Origin: Flaviflexus ciconiae
GTDB lineage: Bacteria; Actinomycetota; Actinomycetes; Actinomycetales; Actinomycetaceae
Reading direction: 5' to 3'
Assembly (NCBI RefSeq): GCF_003971195.1
Contig: NZ_CP034593.1
Coordinates: 1,364,001-1,428,000, forward strand
Length of the DNA: 64,000 nt
Below are positions 19,675 to 27,997 of this stretch, piece after piece (the first letter of the stretch is position 1; each line of letters opens with the position of its first letter). Made by a program: the position numbers and the translations under genes. The notes below the pieces were generated by a model. It worked only from the letters and a program-made list of their open reading frames with translations, was not told where the DNA came from and ran no database searches.

Positions 19675-19989
19675 TCAGCTCACCGCCTTCAGTCCGGCAA
19701 CGCAGCCAATAAGCAGAACAAGCAGACCAACCCGTGCGAGCGTCGCCTTCTCGATTCCGCGATACATGGAATAGATAACAGTGAGCGAGGCACCGATACC
19801 AACCCACACGGCATAGGCAGTTCCCGTGGGCAGGTCAATCATTGCCCATGCGAGGCCGATGACGCTGATGGGGGCCGTGACGAGAAAAAGGAGGGAGGGT
19901 TTGAGCTTCTTAAAGTTATCTGAAGCATCGAGGGCACCGGCCCAGACTGCTTCGAAAGCTCCCGAAAGGATAAGGACAAGCCAGGACAT
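19675..19989 (-). CDS. SMR-family transporter, first subunit (Gdx-like)
   Basis: 104 residues and four predicted helices, a normal SMR length. Key residues are G10, E13 (GAFEAVW) and GTAYAVWVGIGA, the pattern of the SugE/Gdx branch, which exports guanidinium. TGGAG lies 8 nt before the ATG and just past the guanidine-III riboswitch. It pairs with the next gene, probably as a heterodimer such as YkkC/YkkD, or as two alternative homodimers. Confidence 0.9.
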   Translation of the reverse strand: MSWLVLILSGAFEAVWAGALDASDNFKKLKPSLLFLVTAPISVIGLAWAMIDLPTGTAYAVWVGIGASLTVIYSMYRGIEKATLARVGLLVLLIGCVAGLKAVS

Positions 19990-20002
19990 GACATCAACTC
20001 CA

Positions 20003-20048
20003 TTGAGTCAGTCTTGTCGTGTGCGGGTACTGCTCCCTCGTCCGCGCG
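20003..20048 (-). promoter_or_regulatory. Guanidine-III riboswitch
   Basis: The minus strand carries GGACGAG, GTACCCG and CGACAAGAC in the order and spacing I recall for the ykkC-III (guanidine-III) class. Both pseudoknot helices can be drawn: GCGG with CCGC around the first core, and GAGCAG with CTG-A-CTC (one bulged A) joining the middle to the 3' end. The element ends about 5 bases before the TGGAG ribosome site of the SMR gene, so it could free or hide that site. Class members are known in front of SMR guanidine exporters in actinobacteria. Confidence 0.87.
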
Positions 20049-20102
20049 CCCGGTTTTGGCGCCGTCAGCACTCTAAAAGACCACCGAATTTCCTTCAATC
20101 TA

Positions 20103-20146
20103 TGGTGATCACAGTCACCGGGTGACACAATTTGCTGGTGATCACA
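20103..20146. promoter_or_regulatory. Two TGGTGATCACA sites, 33 bp apart
   Basis: TGGTGATCACA occurs at 20103-20113 and 20136-20146. Each contains the palindrome GTGATCAC, and their centres are 33 bp (three helical turns) apart. The second overlaps the proposed start of the acetyltransferase gene. This would suit a dimeric repressor; no regulator is identified. Confidence 0.4.
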
Positions 20147-21304
20147 ATCGCCCAAATAGCACTCCCTTCCTCGCCGGCACCGTCGCGGGCCATGAAGGAG
20201 TTCACCCGCGTCCTGGAACAGTCAGCTTTGCTAGTGGAAGGCGACACAGAATCGGTCTCCACCACCGAAATCCGAACGCTTCGATATCGGAACCAGTTCT
20301 CGTGGCGCAGCATTTGTTTGCTCGCTATCGACACAGGCCTCGGGCAGCGAATGGAATCTAACTACGGGCTCCCCCTCCTTGCTGGCTCGGCCGATGGGGT
20401 TGCCCGGTGGGATAAGGATTCCGATCAGCCGGTCTCGATCACGCCCGAGCAACCCTGGCCCGGCACCGTCATTGGAGCCGCCGAACTTAGCATTCCCCTG
20501 AAAGAAAACCTGGACTCCGCGTACGTCTTCCTCCACGCCCTGCCCGGACACGAAGACGCACTCGCACATCTCTGGGAGACAGCACAGAATATTTTTCGTA
20601 CGGAGAAACGGTCAAAGATCTCCTCCTACGTGGACCACAAGTTCGGCACCGACCACAGGGCCCCAAGCTCCGATGTGTCACTTGCATCCACCACTATCTC
20701 GGACTTCCTCATCTCCGCCGGTTTCGAACTCACCCAGACGGAGATCTGCAGCAGACTCAGCCTGCCTGCGGACGAAACGGTCCTAGCGCCCTTGAGGGAG
20801 GCAGCTATTGCCAAATCTGGTGACTACCGCCTGCTCTCCTGGACTGGTGGAACTCCGGAAGAGTACCTGGAAGACATGGTGGAAATGATGACGGCGTTCG
20901 AGATGGATATGCCGGTGGCGGGAATCGTTGAGGCCGAAGCGAACTACAGCGTGGAACGGCTCATCAAGAGCGAGCAGATGATGGCGACCCTTGGCACCAC
21001 CTCCATCATCACCGCGGCCCAGCACATTCCCACCGGTCACCTAGCCGGATACACCCAGCTGGACTTTGAGCCCGGCAAGCACTCCGTTATCCAAGAAGAC
21101 ACCCTTGTCCTCAAAGAGCACCGCGGCAATCGCCTCGGCTACCTCATCAAAATTGACAACCTGGAACGCCTCCGCGAGCAGGCTCCCGAACGTACCTTCA
21201 TTCAGACCTGGAACGCCGGGGAGAACGAATGGATGTGGGGCATTAATGAGCAGATGGGGTTCCGCCCGCACACGGCCGTTGGCCTGTGGCAGAGGAAAAT
21301 CTAA
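20138..21304 (+). CDS. GNAT acetyltransferase with two GNAT-like halves
   Basis: About 388 residues from the GTG at 20138 (VITIAQIALPSS); a TTG at 20132 would add two. The size and layout suit the actinobacterial proteins with a degenerate N-terminal GNAT domain and a second, better conserved one. In the second, LVLKEHRGNRLGYLIKIDNL matches the acetyl-CoA-binding motif A (Q/R-x-x-G-x-G/A-like HRGNRLG), and TWNAGENEWMWGINEQMGFRP is the typical C-terminal N-x-x-N...LGF segment. Substrate unknown. No good Shine-Dalgarno is visible. Confidence 0.8.
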   Translation: MITIAQIALPSSPAPSRAMKEFTRVLEQSALLVEGDTESVSTTEIRTLRYRNQFSWRSICLLAIDTGLGQRMESNYGLPLLAGSADGVARWDKDSDQPVSITPEQPWPGTVIGAAELSIPLKENLDSAYVFLHALPGHEDALAHLWETAQNIFRTEKRSKISSYVDHKFGTDHRAPSSDVSLASTTISDFLISAGFELTQTEICSRLSLPADETVLAPLREAAIAKSGDYRLLSWTGGTPEEYLEDMVEMMTAFEMDMPVAGIVEAEANYSVERLIKSEQMMATLGTTSIITAAQHIPTGHLAGYTQLDFEPGKHSVIQEDTLVLKEHRGNRLGYLIKIDNLERLREQAPERTFIQTWNAGENEWMWGINEQMGFRPHTAVGLWQRKI

Positions 21305-21463
21305 GCCCAAGGCTCTTATCAGCTCGTGGGACGTCAAACCATTGCCCGGCGCAGGCCGAGAAAGACCGCCCGTTCAACGGTTTCTGCCACCCGTGCACTG
21401 ACGAGAAGGTCACAGCGCTCACCTGTCAGAGGCGGGTACTATGCGGACAGTAAGGAGGCCCCT

Positions 21464-22378
21464 TTGTCCCATGATCATTCCCATGCGACTGCGACAACGA
21501 ACCGCAATCGCCTGCTTGTTGCTTTTGGTGTAACCGCCACAATTCTTGTCGCCGAGGTTATTGGTGCCCTGTGGACCGGGAGCCTCTCGTTGCTCACGGA
21601 TGCTGGGCACATGCTCACTGACACGGTCGGACTGTTCATGGCGCTGATCGCCACGCAGCTCACGTTGCGTCCTCCGGACAATCGCAGAACCTGGGGAATG
21701 CGAAGGGCAGAGGTTCTTGCCGCAGGCTTCCAGGCTTCTGTCCTGTTCATTGTCGGAGTGTTCGCCATCGTCGAGGGCATCCGGCGTCTTATCGAGCCAT
21801 CCGAGGTCCACGGGACCGGTCTGCTGATCTTCGGCATTGTTGGCCTTGCCGGTAACCTCATTTCCCTTGCCGTGCTCTCGGGCGGTCGGAAATCAAACAT
21901 CAACATGAGGGCCGCTTTCCTTGAGGTCATCAATGACGCTCTCGGTTCGGTCGCCGTCATCATCTCCGCCATCATCATTGCCACCACCGGGTGGGTGCGG
22001 GCAGATGCCATCGCAGGCATGATCATCGCCCTTCTCATCCTGCCCCGGGCAATCATCATCCTGAAGGAATCGGGAGCGATCCTTCTGGAATCAACCCCGG
22101 CAGGGCTGGACCTTGAAGAAGTACGCCAGCACATGCTGGAACTCCCCCACGTTATCGCGGTTCACGATCTTCACGCCTCCGAGATCTCATCCGGGTTCCC
22201 CACCCTGTCAGCACACGTTGTTCTCGACGATTCCTGTTTCCACGACAACCACGCACCCCAGATCCTTGACGCACTGCAAGCCTGCGTGAAAGAACACTTC
22301 CCGGTCAGTATCGAGCACACCACTTTCCAGCTCGAACCGGTCGGCCACACCGACCACGAATTCCACACCCACGACTGA
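21464..22378 (+). CDS. Cation diffusion facilitator (CzcD/ZitB-like)
   Basis: 304 residues starting at the TTG at 21464, preceded by AAGGAGG at 5 nt spacing. The frame is open further upstream but without a ribosome site. The N-terminus is His-rich (SHDHSHAT). Six membrane helices follow, with the CDF metal site residues in LLTDAGHMLTDTVGL (H/D in helix 2) and LEVINDALGSVAV (N/D in helix 5). A cytoplasmic domain ends in an HTDHEFHTHD tail. The family exports Zn2+ or related divalent cations in exchange for protons; zinc is the likely substrate by similarity to ZitB. Confidence 0.93.
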   Translation: MSHDHSHATATTNRNRLLVAFGVTATILVAEVIGALWTGSLSLLTDAGHMLTDTVGLFMALIATQLTLRPPDNRRTWGMRRAEVLAAGFQASVLFIVGVFAIVEGIRRLIEPSEVHGTGLLIFGIVGLAGNLISLAVLSGGRKSNINMRAAFLEVINDALGSVAVIISAIIIATTGWVRADAIAGMIIALLILPRAIIILKESGAILLESTPAGLDLEEVRQHMLELPHVIAVHDLHASEISSGFPTLSAHVVLDDSCFHDNHAPQILDALQACVKEHFPVSIEHTTFQLEPVGHTDHEFHTHD

Positions 22379-22522
22379 GCCAGCCACACAGACATCCGTT
22401 TGAGCCCGCTCCACTTACGTCCAGCTTATTGATCGTCCGCGTCTGCTTTTCTGGTGCACCTCAGGTCCGCTGGTAAACATGCCGTTAAGCGGTTGGGAAC
22501 AGTGACGGTATTACGCCACTTT

Positions 22523-22539
22523 CGGTGACCTTGTCACCG
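22523..22539 (+). terminator. Short hairpin with T-rich tail after the CDF gene
   Basis: CGGTGAC and GTCACCG separated by three bases, followed by TTTCTT, about 145 bases past the CDF stop. It may instead be an operator for the glycosyltransferase gene. Confidence 0.45.
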
Positions 22540-22614
22540 TTTCTTAACCATCTGGCAATGGGACACCCCCATAACTGTGGGCTGTCGGCAACCTCCGTTA
22601 CATACGTTGAAATT

Positions 22615-23799
22615 GTGCGTATAGCAGTGTTTACCGAGGTATTTGCCCCCAAGGTCGACGGCATCGTTACTCGCCTGACCCATACAGTTAGAGAACTCTC
22701 CGAACTTGGCCATGATGTCGCCGTCATTGCCCCCGGCCCTGGCCCCAGGCAGCACAACGGGATTCCCGTATATCGGCTCCCGTCTGCTCGGTTTAAGCCC
22801 TGGTATCCCGAGGTTCGCGTGGGGATCCCCAGTTTCGCTGTGACCTCCCATGTCGCGAGGTTCAACCCCGACATCATTCACGCGGTCAACCCGATTGCGT
22901 CCGCAGCCTGGGGCATTCGCCTGGCTCGCACCATGAACCTGCCCTTGCTTGCCTCTTATCACACGGCTCTCCCCCAGTACACGGAAGACTTCGGCCTTCC
23001 CGTCCTGCGTAAGCCATCGGAGTTCTGGATCCGCAGGCTCCACAATCGTGCCGACGTTAACCTGTGCCCTTCCGTCCCGATGGTCGATGAGGCCCGCGCA
23101 CTCGGCATTGAACGAGTAAGCCTGTGGCCCAAGGCTGTCGACACGGAACGGTACCGTCCCTCCAAACAGTCCGATGCTATGCGAGAGAGACTGACCGCCG
23201 GCAATCCGTCGGATCCCCTCATTCTTTATGTCGGCAGGCTCTCTGCCGAAAAGAACCTCCTGTCGCTACGCCCCGTTCTCGACAGGATCCCGAACGCCCG
23301 TCTCGCCTTTGTTGGCTCCGGCCCCTTCGAAGAAGAACTGACGAAGGCTTTCGCAGGAACGAAGACGGTCTTCACGGGTTACCTACACGGCGAGGATCTC
23401 GCCGCGGCTTTTGCTTCTTCCGATGTGTTTGCCTTCCCGTCGCTGACCGACACGCTCGGCAATGTCGCCTTCGAGGCCATGGCCTCCGGCACCCCCGTTG
23501 TTGGTGCCAACGCCGGTGGCATTCCCGATATTGTTCAGGACGGCATTAACGGTTTCCTCGTCAACCCGACCGATACGACCATGTTCGCGGACCGGATCAC
23601 CCAGATTCTGTCCCGTCCCGACCTTCGCGCGGAGCTCACGGCAGGAGCCCTCTCCTCAGCCCGAGGCAAGTCGTGGCGCGCGGCAACTATGACCGTGGTC
23701 GACAACTATGCCAAGGCGGCCCTACGCTCCCATATCCGCCGCGGCAGCACCCTCCCCGCGGGCGTCGACGCACCCGTCGGAGCCACCCGCGTCAGCTAA
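22615..23799 (+). CDS. GT4 glycosyltransferase (MgtA/SQD2-like)
   Basis: 394 residues. GT-B fold retaining glycosyltransferase; close in character to actinobacterial GDP-mannose-dependent mannosyltransferases that build membrane glycolipids. The N-terminal motif FTEVFAPKVDGIVTRL supplies the acceptor-side glycine loop. ILYVGRLSAEKNL (donor binding) and FPSLTDTLGNVAFEAMASGTPVV (E-x7-E) are the GT4 hallmarks. I chose the GTG at 22615 because the family begins at VRIAVFTE. No ribosome site is seen, but TACGTT 6-7 nt upstream could be a -10 box for a leaderless mRNA. Donor and acceptor are not determinable here. Confidence 0.9.
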   Translation: MRIAVFTEVFAPKVDGIVTRLTHTVRELSELGHDVAVIAPGPGPRQHNGIPVYRLPSARFKPWYPEVRVGIPSFAVTSHVARFNPDIIHAVNPIASAAWGIRLARTMNLPLLASYHTALPQYTEDFGLPVLRKPSEFWIRRLHNRADVNLCPSVPMVDEARALGIERVSLWPKAVDTERYRPSKQSDAMRERLTAGNPSDPLILYVGRLSAEKNLLSLRPVLDRIPNARLAFVGSGPFEEELTKAFAGTKTVFTGYLHGEDLAAAFASSDVFAFPSLTDTLGNVAFEAMASGTPVVGANAGGIPDIVQDGINGFLVNPTDTTMFADRITQILSRPDLRAELTAGALSSARGKSWRAATMTVVDNYAKAALRSHIRRGSTLPAGVDAPVGATRVS

Positions 23800-23820
23800 C
23801 CCAAAACAACTATCTAGAGC

Positions 23821-23851
23821 TTTGTGGCCACCCAAAACGGGTGGCCACAAA
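23821..23851 (+). terminator. Strong hairpin after the glycosyltransferase
   Basis: TTTGTGGCCACCC and its exact complement flank a 5-base loop, 22 bases past the stop codon. Confidence 0.85.
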
Positions 23852-24059
23852 CGTACCGAGCCTTCAAAGCTCACAAACCATTCTCAACTCACCGCCGATT
23901 TAGACGACGGGATTCACACGATGGGATTCGCACGACTGCTGGAGAATCCAGAAGGCCAGAATTTCGTGCGCTCAAGACGCCACGTTGTTCCTGCTTGACA
24001 TTCACCTTTGCTATAGCGACTACGCACTCAGCTCTTAAGATCTCCAGCACCGCTGAGAG

Positions 24060-25505
24060 TCAGAACTCTCGTGTTCGCTTCAGCATCCTTTCGACGAGGT
24101 CCCGGTAGTCGCTCGTGTCGGTGGAGGCAAGGTAAGCGGATGCCATACGAAGTGGGTCTCCATGGAAGTAGTACTCGTAAAGTCCCTGGCGGCCTGCGAA
24201 CGATGAGACCGCTGCATCGAAGCCCATGTTGAACAGGTGGACGCGGTCGCGCCCCGGCAGTGTTTTCGACTGGAGGTAACGGCTCGCATCGCCTGCAATC
24301 TCCCCCGACATGTCTGATTCGTACGGTAGGGCGGTAAGACCGGAGGCACCGAACTTCCGAATCGTTTCCGGCAGGGTCTGGAAATAGCGGGGGAACCACG
24401 TGCGGATGGCCGCAAGCGGTGCCATGTCTGGTTGGAAGAAGCCGTACTCGTTGATCTTGCCGTCGACCTCGGCAGCGCGGAGTGCTGATCTGCCCATCGT
24501 GGCCGCCATGATCGCCTGAGCAATGTCGTCCTGAATGTGGCCGTACCGGTCGATCCCGATTGTCTCCGCCATCTCCACCAGCAGGCCGGCAAAGAACTCG
24601 GTCTTCACGGTTGTTCTCGTCACCGATTGGTGAGCCATAAGGGCAGTGGCCCCGGTGTCGGTGAGCATAGCGTTGGACTTGGCGGGGTGGCCCAGAAGGA
24701 ACACCCTGTCCCAGGGAACGAGCACATTGTCGAACACGCAGATTGCGTCGATCTCTTCGAACCGCGAAGCAAGCGGTTCATCAAACTCGCTATTCCCGTA
24801 TGCGAGCGGGCGACGGGCCAACAGCCGTAGTCCTTCAATATCCGAGGGAACGGCAAAGGCAAAGGAGTAGGGCTTGTCATCAACCCCGGTACGCAGGACC
24901 GTCTGCGGCATCACCAGAATCTCGTTGGCAATCGGGGCGTTGGTCGCCACCATGCGGGCACCGGAGACCGTGATCCCACTGTCATCTTGGGCGACAACCC
25001 GCAGAGTCGTCTCTCCCCCGCCCTGCTCGGCGGCAGAGACTGCTCGGTTTGTTTGGGGTGAGCCAACGGTCGCGGTGAGGAGAACATCGGATTCCTTCGC
25101 CCACCGCACATAGTTCTCGATGTTGATGGCGAACTGTTCATCGGCTTCCGCAAACCAGTCCCGTGCCTGGCTGAGCGCGGTCAGAGCGGCGTTCAGGTAG
25201 TCCCCGGTCCGACCAAGCATGCCGCCCGAGTATTCGGCCCACTCCCTCGCCGCGCTTCTACGCCGGACCAGATCATCGGCAGATTTGGGCACAAGGAAGG
25301 ACGTGGCGTAGCGGGAGCCGTTTTCCTCAAACGTGAGGACGTCCTGCTTCTCCCCTTCCTGCATGTCATACAGGTCGGCGTAGGAGCGGATCACTCCGGC
25401 AAACGCTGGGTGGTCAATGACGGAATCGACCTTCCCGTCCAGATAGACGGACGGGTTCATCTGCTTGAGGCTGTCAATATAGGAGGCGCCGTTGCGGGCT
25501 GGCAT
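24060..25505 (-). CDS. hpaB: 4-Hydroxyphenylacetate 3-monooxygenase-type oxygenase
   Basis: 481 residues, the FADH2-dependent oxygenase half of a two-component aromatic hydroxylase. The N-terminal NGASYIDSL start, the ARMVATNAPIANE region and the C-terminal RxxLYEYYFHGDPLR segment are typical of the HpaB/PvcC/HadA family. It starts 8 bases after the hpaC stop with AAGGAA upstream, so HpaC supplies reduced flavin from the same mRNA. No other genes for 4-hydroxyphenylacetate breakdown are nearby, so the real substrate may be another phenol. Confidence 0.9.
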   Translation of the reverse strand: MPARNGASYIDSLKQMNPSVYLDGKVDSVIDHPAFAGVIRSYADLYDMQEGEKQDVLTFEENGSRYATSFLVPKSADDLVRRRSAAREWAEYSGGMLGRTGDYLNAALTALSQARDWFAEADEQFAINIENYVRWAKESDVLLTATVGSPQTNRAVSAAEQGGGETTLRVVAQDDSGITVSGARMVATNAPIANEILVMPQTVLRTGVDDKPYSFAFAVPSDIEGLRLLARRPLAYGNSEFDEPLASRFEEIDAICVFDNVLVPWDRVFLLGHPAKSNAMLTDTGATALMAHQSVTRTTVKTEFFAGLLVEMAETIGIDRYGHIQDDIAQAIMAATMGRSALRAAEVDGKINEYGFFQPDMAPLAAIRTWFPRYFQTLPETIRKFGASGLTALPYESDMSGEIAGDASRYLQSKTLPGRDRVHLFNMGFDAAVSSFAGRQGLYEYYFHGDPLRMASAYLASTDTSDYRDLVERMLKRTREF

Positions 25506-25513
25506 AGGTTTCC

Positions 25514-26053
25514 TTACATGAGGTGCTCGCGGCCGAGCACCGTCTCTGAGATTTCGGTAAAGCGAGAGCCGTTAAAGCCAAGCGGATCGCCCCGGCGTGA
25601 ACCAAAGGACTGTATTTCCCCAAGGACAAGCGTGTGGTCGCCCCCGTCATAGTCCGCCCACGGCGTGCACTCAAACCAGGCAAGCGATCCATCAAGACGA
25701 GGCGCTATTTCCCCGTCCAGCCATCGCGGAGCATCATTAGGCCGACCAGCGAAGCTCATCGCCACTGCCTCTTGGGATGATCCGAGGACATTCACCGCAA
25801 AGGGGCGGTTCAACAAAAGATCATGTGAAGAAGTTGTCCGCTGGATGGAGACCAGTAGAAGAGCAGGATCAAACGAGACCGAGGTGTAGGAGTTCACGGT
25901 AATTCCCCGCCGCACACCCTCCGCTTCAAACGTCACCACGCACACGCCGGTCGGGAACCGCGAGAACGCAGTCCGGAGCCTTTGTAGGTCGGTGGTTGCG
26001 GGTAGCGGCCGCGGCTCACTCCGCTTCTCAAGCTGCTCGATGTACCTATCCAT
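25514..26053 (-). CDS. hpaC: Flavin reductase, HpaC-like
   Basis: 179 residues of the HpaC/RutF flavin reductase domain, which uses NAD(P)H to reduce FAD or FMN for the partner oxygenase. Motifs: LRTAFSRFPTGVCVVTF, the flavin-binding GITVNSYTSVSFDPALLLVSI, and SSHDLL...FAVNVL. AAGGGGAG lies just before the ATG. First gene of the hpaC-hpaB pair; the upstream region holds 13-base tandem repeats. Confidence 0.9.
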   Translation of the reverse strand: MDRYIEQLEKRSEPRPLPATTDLQRLRTAFSRFPTGVCVVTFEAEGVRRGITVNSYTSVSFDPALLLVSIQRTTSSHDLLLNRPFAVNVLGSSQEAVAMSFAGRPNDAPRWLDGEIAPRLDGSLAWFECTPWADYDGGDHTLVLGEIQSFGSRRGDPLGFNGSRFTEISETVLGREHLM

Positions 26054-26067
26054 CGCTCCCCTTCATC

Positions 26068-26136
26068 TCATCCCGCACAGTCATTACGCACATTCAAAAC
26101 GCACACCGTCCTCATACGCACAGTCCAAACACGCTC
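26068..26136. repeat. 13-base tandem repeats before hpaC
   Basis: Three exact-length units (TCATCCCGCACAG, TCATTACGCACAT, TCAAAACGCACAC) sit head to tail at 26068-26106. A 12-base unit at 26112-26123 and a decayed one at 26124-26136 follow. The core is CGCACA. They begin 15 bases upstream of the hpaC start, inside its probable leader. Confidence 0.65.
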
Positions 26137-26276
26137 GGTTCAAATACCGGGACAGTCCAGACCCGCATAGCCACGGCAGCCACGTGTCCAAAACGTGCCA
26201 GTTCCACGAATCAGCCGTGTAGCTGGCGCACGTGTCTGCTGTGAGGAATTTGTCCTATATGTGTATATATGACAGT

Positions 26277-26304
26277 GCCTTGCCCCGGTCACCCGGGGCA
26301 AGGC
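26277..26304 (-). terminator. Terminator of the SDR gene
   Basis: GCCTTGCCCCGG and CCGGGGCAAGGC form a perfect 12-bp stem with a 4-base loop, 18 bases past the stop of the SDR gene. Confidence 0.85.
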
Positions 26305-26322
26305 CTGCGTGCTATGGGCGAA

Positions 26323-27060
26323 CTACTTGCGTGCGACGACCGTGTTTGATGCTTGCGCGACGGGGCGGATCAGCATCGAGTCAATATTGACGTGGTCGGG
26401 TAGTTCGAGGGTCCACATGATGGCCTCGGCAATATCCTCGCCAAGCAGTGGCTCATCGACGCCCTCGTAGACTTCTTCCGCCTTTTCTTCGGAGCCGAGA
26501 CGGTTGAGGGAGAACTCTTCGGTCTTGACCATGCCGGGGCCGATCTCGATGAGGCGGATCGGTTCACCAACCAGCTCGAGCCGCATCGTGTTTGGAAGCA
26601 TCCGCTCCGCGTGCTTCGCAGCGGTGTAGCCGCCACCACCCGGGTAGGTGTCGTGGGCTGCGGTCGAGGTGAGGAACACGAAGGATCCCTTGCCGCGTTC
26701 ACGGAAGATCGGGAGGATCGCCTGCGTAATCCGCAGGGTGCCCAGCACATTCATATCGTACATGGCCTGCCAGTCTTCGATCTTGCCGTCTTCAACCTTG
26801 TCGACGCCGCGAGCGCCGCCCGCGTTGTTGACGAGGGCGTCAATCCCAAACTCGCGGGCACGTTCGGCAAGCTTCGCGACGTCTTCGTCGACCGTGAGGT
26901 CGGCGGTGATCCATTCGCAACCGGTTTCTTCCGCGAGTGCCTTGAGGCGGTCTTCGCGGCGTGCCGTTGCCAGCACCTCCCATCCTGCGCTCCTCGCACG
27001 GCGGACTGTTGCTGCGCCGATTCCAGTAGATGCTCCAGTGACAAGAACTCGTTTGCTCAT
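26323..27060 (-). CDS. Short-chain dehydrogenase/reductase (YdfG-like)
   Basis: 245-residue NAD(P)-dependent oxidoreductase. Cofactor motif TGASTGIG (8-15), with Arg residues after the second strand (ATARREDRL) that favour NADPH. NNAGG follows, then the catalytic triad S132, Y145 and K149 (YTAAK). Overall it resembles YdfG, which oxidises 3-hydroxy acids such as serine or 3-hydroxypropionate, but the substrate cannot be fixed. It is divergent from proC with only 40 bases between the starts. Confidence 0.9.
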   Translation of the reverse strand: MSKRVLVTGASTGIGAATVRRARSAGWEVLATARREDRLKALAEETGCEWITADLTVDEDVAKLAERAREFGIDALVNNAGGARGVDKVEDGKIEDWQAMYDMNVLGTLRITQAILPIFRERGKGSFVFLTSTAAHDTYPGGGGYTAAKHAERMLPNTMRLELVGEPIRLIEIGPGMVKTEEFSLNRLGSEEKAEEVYEGVDEPLLGEDIAEAIMWTLELPDHVNIDSMLIRPVAQASNTVVARK

Positions 27061-27100
27061 GCCACCAGTCTCCCCCTTCCTCCTCGGTTAGGCTAGTTCC

Positions 27101-27922
27101 ATGATTGGTTTCCTTGGATCTGGCAACATGGCACGCGCGATTGTGGCGGGGCTCGTCGCAAACGACTACGACCCGAGCGACATTGTCGTTTCGTCTCGGG
27201 ACCCACGCAACGCCGAGAAGCTGGCGCACGCCACGGGCGTGGACTTTGCGCAGTCAAATGAGGAACTGGTTTCCATGATCGGCTACGACGGAACGCTGGT
27301 TCTCGCGGTCAAGCCAAACATGATTCCCGGTGTTCTTGAACCGCTGTACGCCGATCTTGCGGAGACTTCGATTCTTGTGGTGTCGGTTGCCGCCGGCACG
27401 TCACTCGGGTTCCTGGAGTCTCATCTTCCCGATGGGCAGGCCGTCGTACGTGTGATGCCGAACGTTAACTCCCAGATCGGTGCTGGTATGAGCGGGATCT
27501 GCGGCAACGAGGCGGCAACCGAGGAGCAACTTGACTCGGTTTTTGCCATGTTCGATTCGATCGGTGAAGTAGCCCGTATTGCAGAAAAGGAATTCCCGGC
27601 ATTCTCCGCTATCGCAGGTTGTTCACCGTCCTACACCTTCGGTTATATCGAGGCCCTGGCACGTGGCGCTGTCGCCAATGGAATCCCGAAGCATCAGGCT
27701 GTCCGCATCGCGGCCCAGGCCGTCTTGGGCTCAGCCCAAATGGTTCTTGAGAAGGCGGGCGAGGGGCTCACACCCGCTAATCTCCGTGACACGGTGAGCT
27801 CACCGGGCGGCACAACGATCGCTGGTGTTATTGCCATGGAAGATGCTGGGTTCTCGGCCTCCGTAGTACGCGGCGTCCAGGCCTCCATTGATCGGGACAT
27901 CGCCATCCAGCGCGGCGAATAA
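27101..27922 (+). CDS. proC: Pyrroline-5-carboxylate reductase
   Basis: Last step of proline synthesis: NAD(P)H reduction of pyrroline-5-carboxylate. 273 residues, beginning MIGFLGSGNMARAI with the Rossmann glycines. The C-terminal dimer domain has the family signature around LRDTVSSPGGTTIAGV. There is no ribosome site; a TAGGCT hexamer 6 nt before the ATG suggests a leaderless mRNA. A diverged copy of its last 37 bases, including the stop, occurs 2.2 kb downstream at 30132. Confidence 0.95.
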   Translation: MIGFLGSGNMARAIVAGLVANDYDPSDIVVSSRDPRNAEKLAHATGVDFAQSNEELVSMIGYDGTLVLAVKPNMIPGVLEPLYADLAETSILVVSVAAGTSLGFLESHLPDGQAVVRVMPNVNSQIGAGMSGICGNEAATEEQLDSVFAMFDSIGEVARIAEKEFPAFSAIAGCSPSYTFGYIEALARGAVANGIPKHQAVRIAAQAVLGSAQMVLEKAGEGLTPANLRDTVSSPGGTTIAGVIAMEDAGFSASVVRGVQASIDRDIAIQRGE

Positions 27923-27997
27923 AGTTGTTCCGGTTCAGAGGAACGAAACCGCTGGGGATGGTAATCCCCTGGGGTACATCCTGACCGAGAAGCGCTT

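Noticed and set aside
26068..26136. Short repeats as a CRISPR array
   Set aside because: Units are only 13 bases and head to tail without spacers, and no cas gene is in the window.
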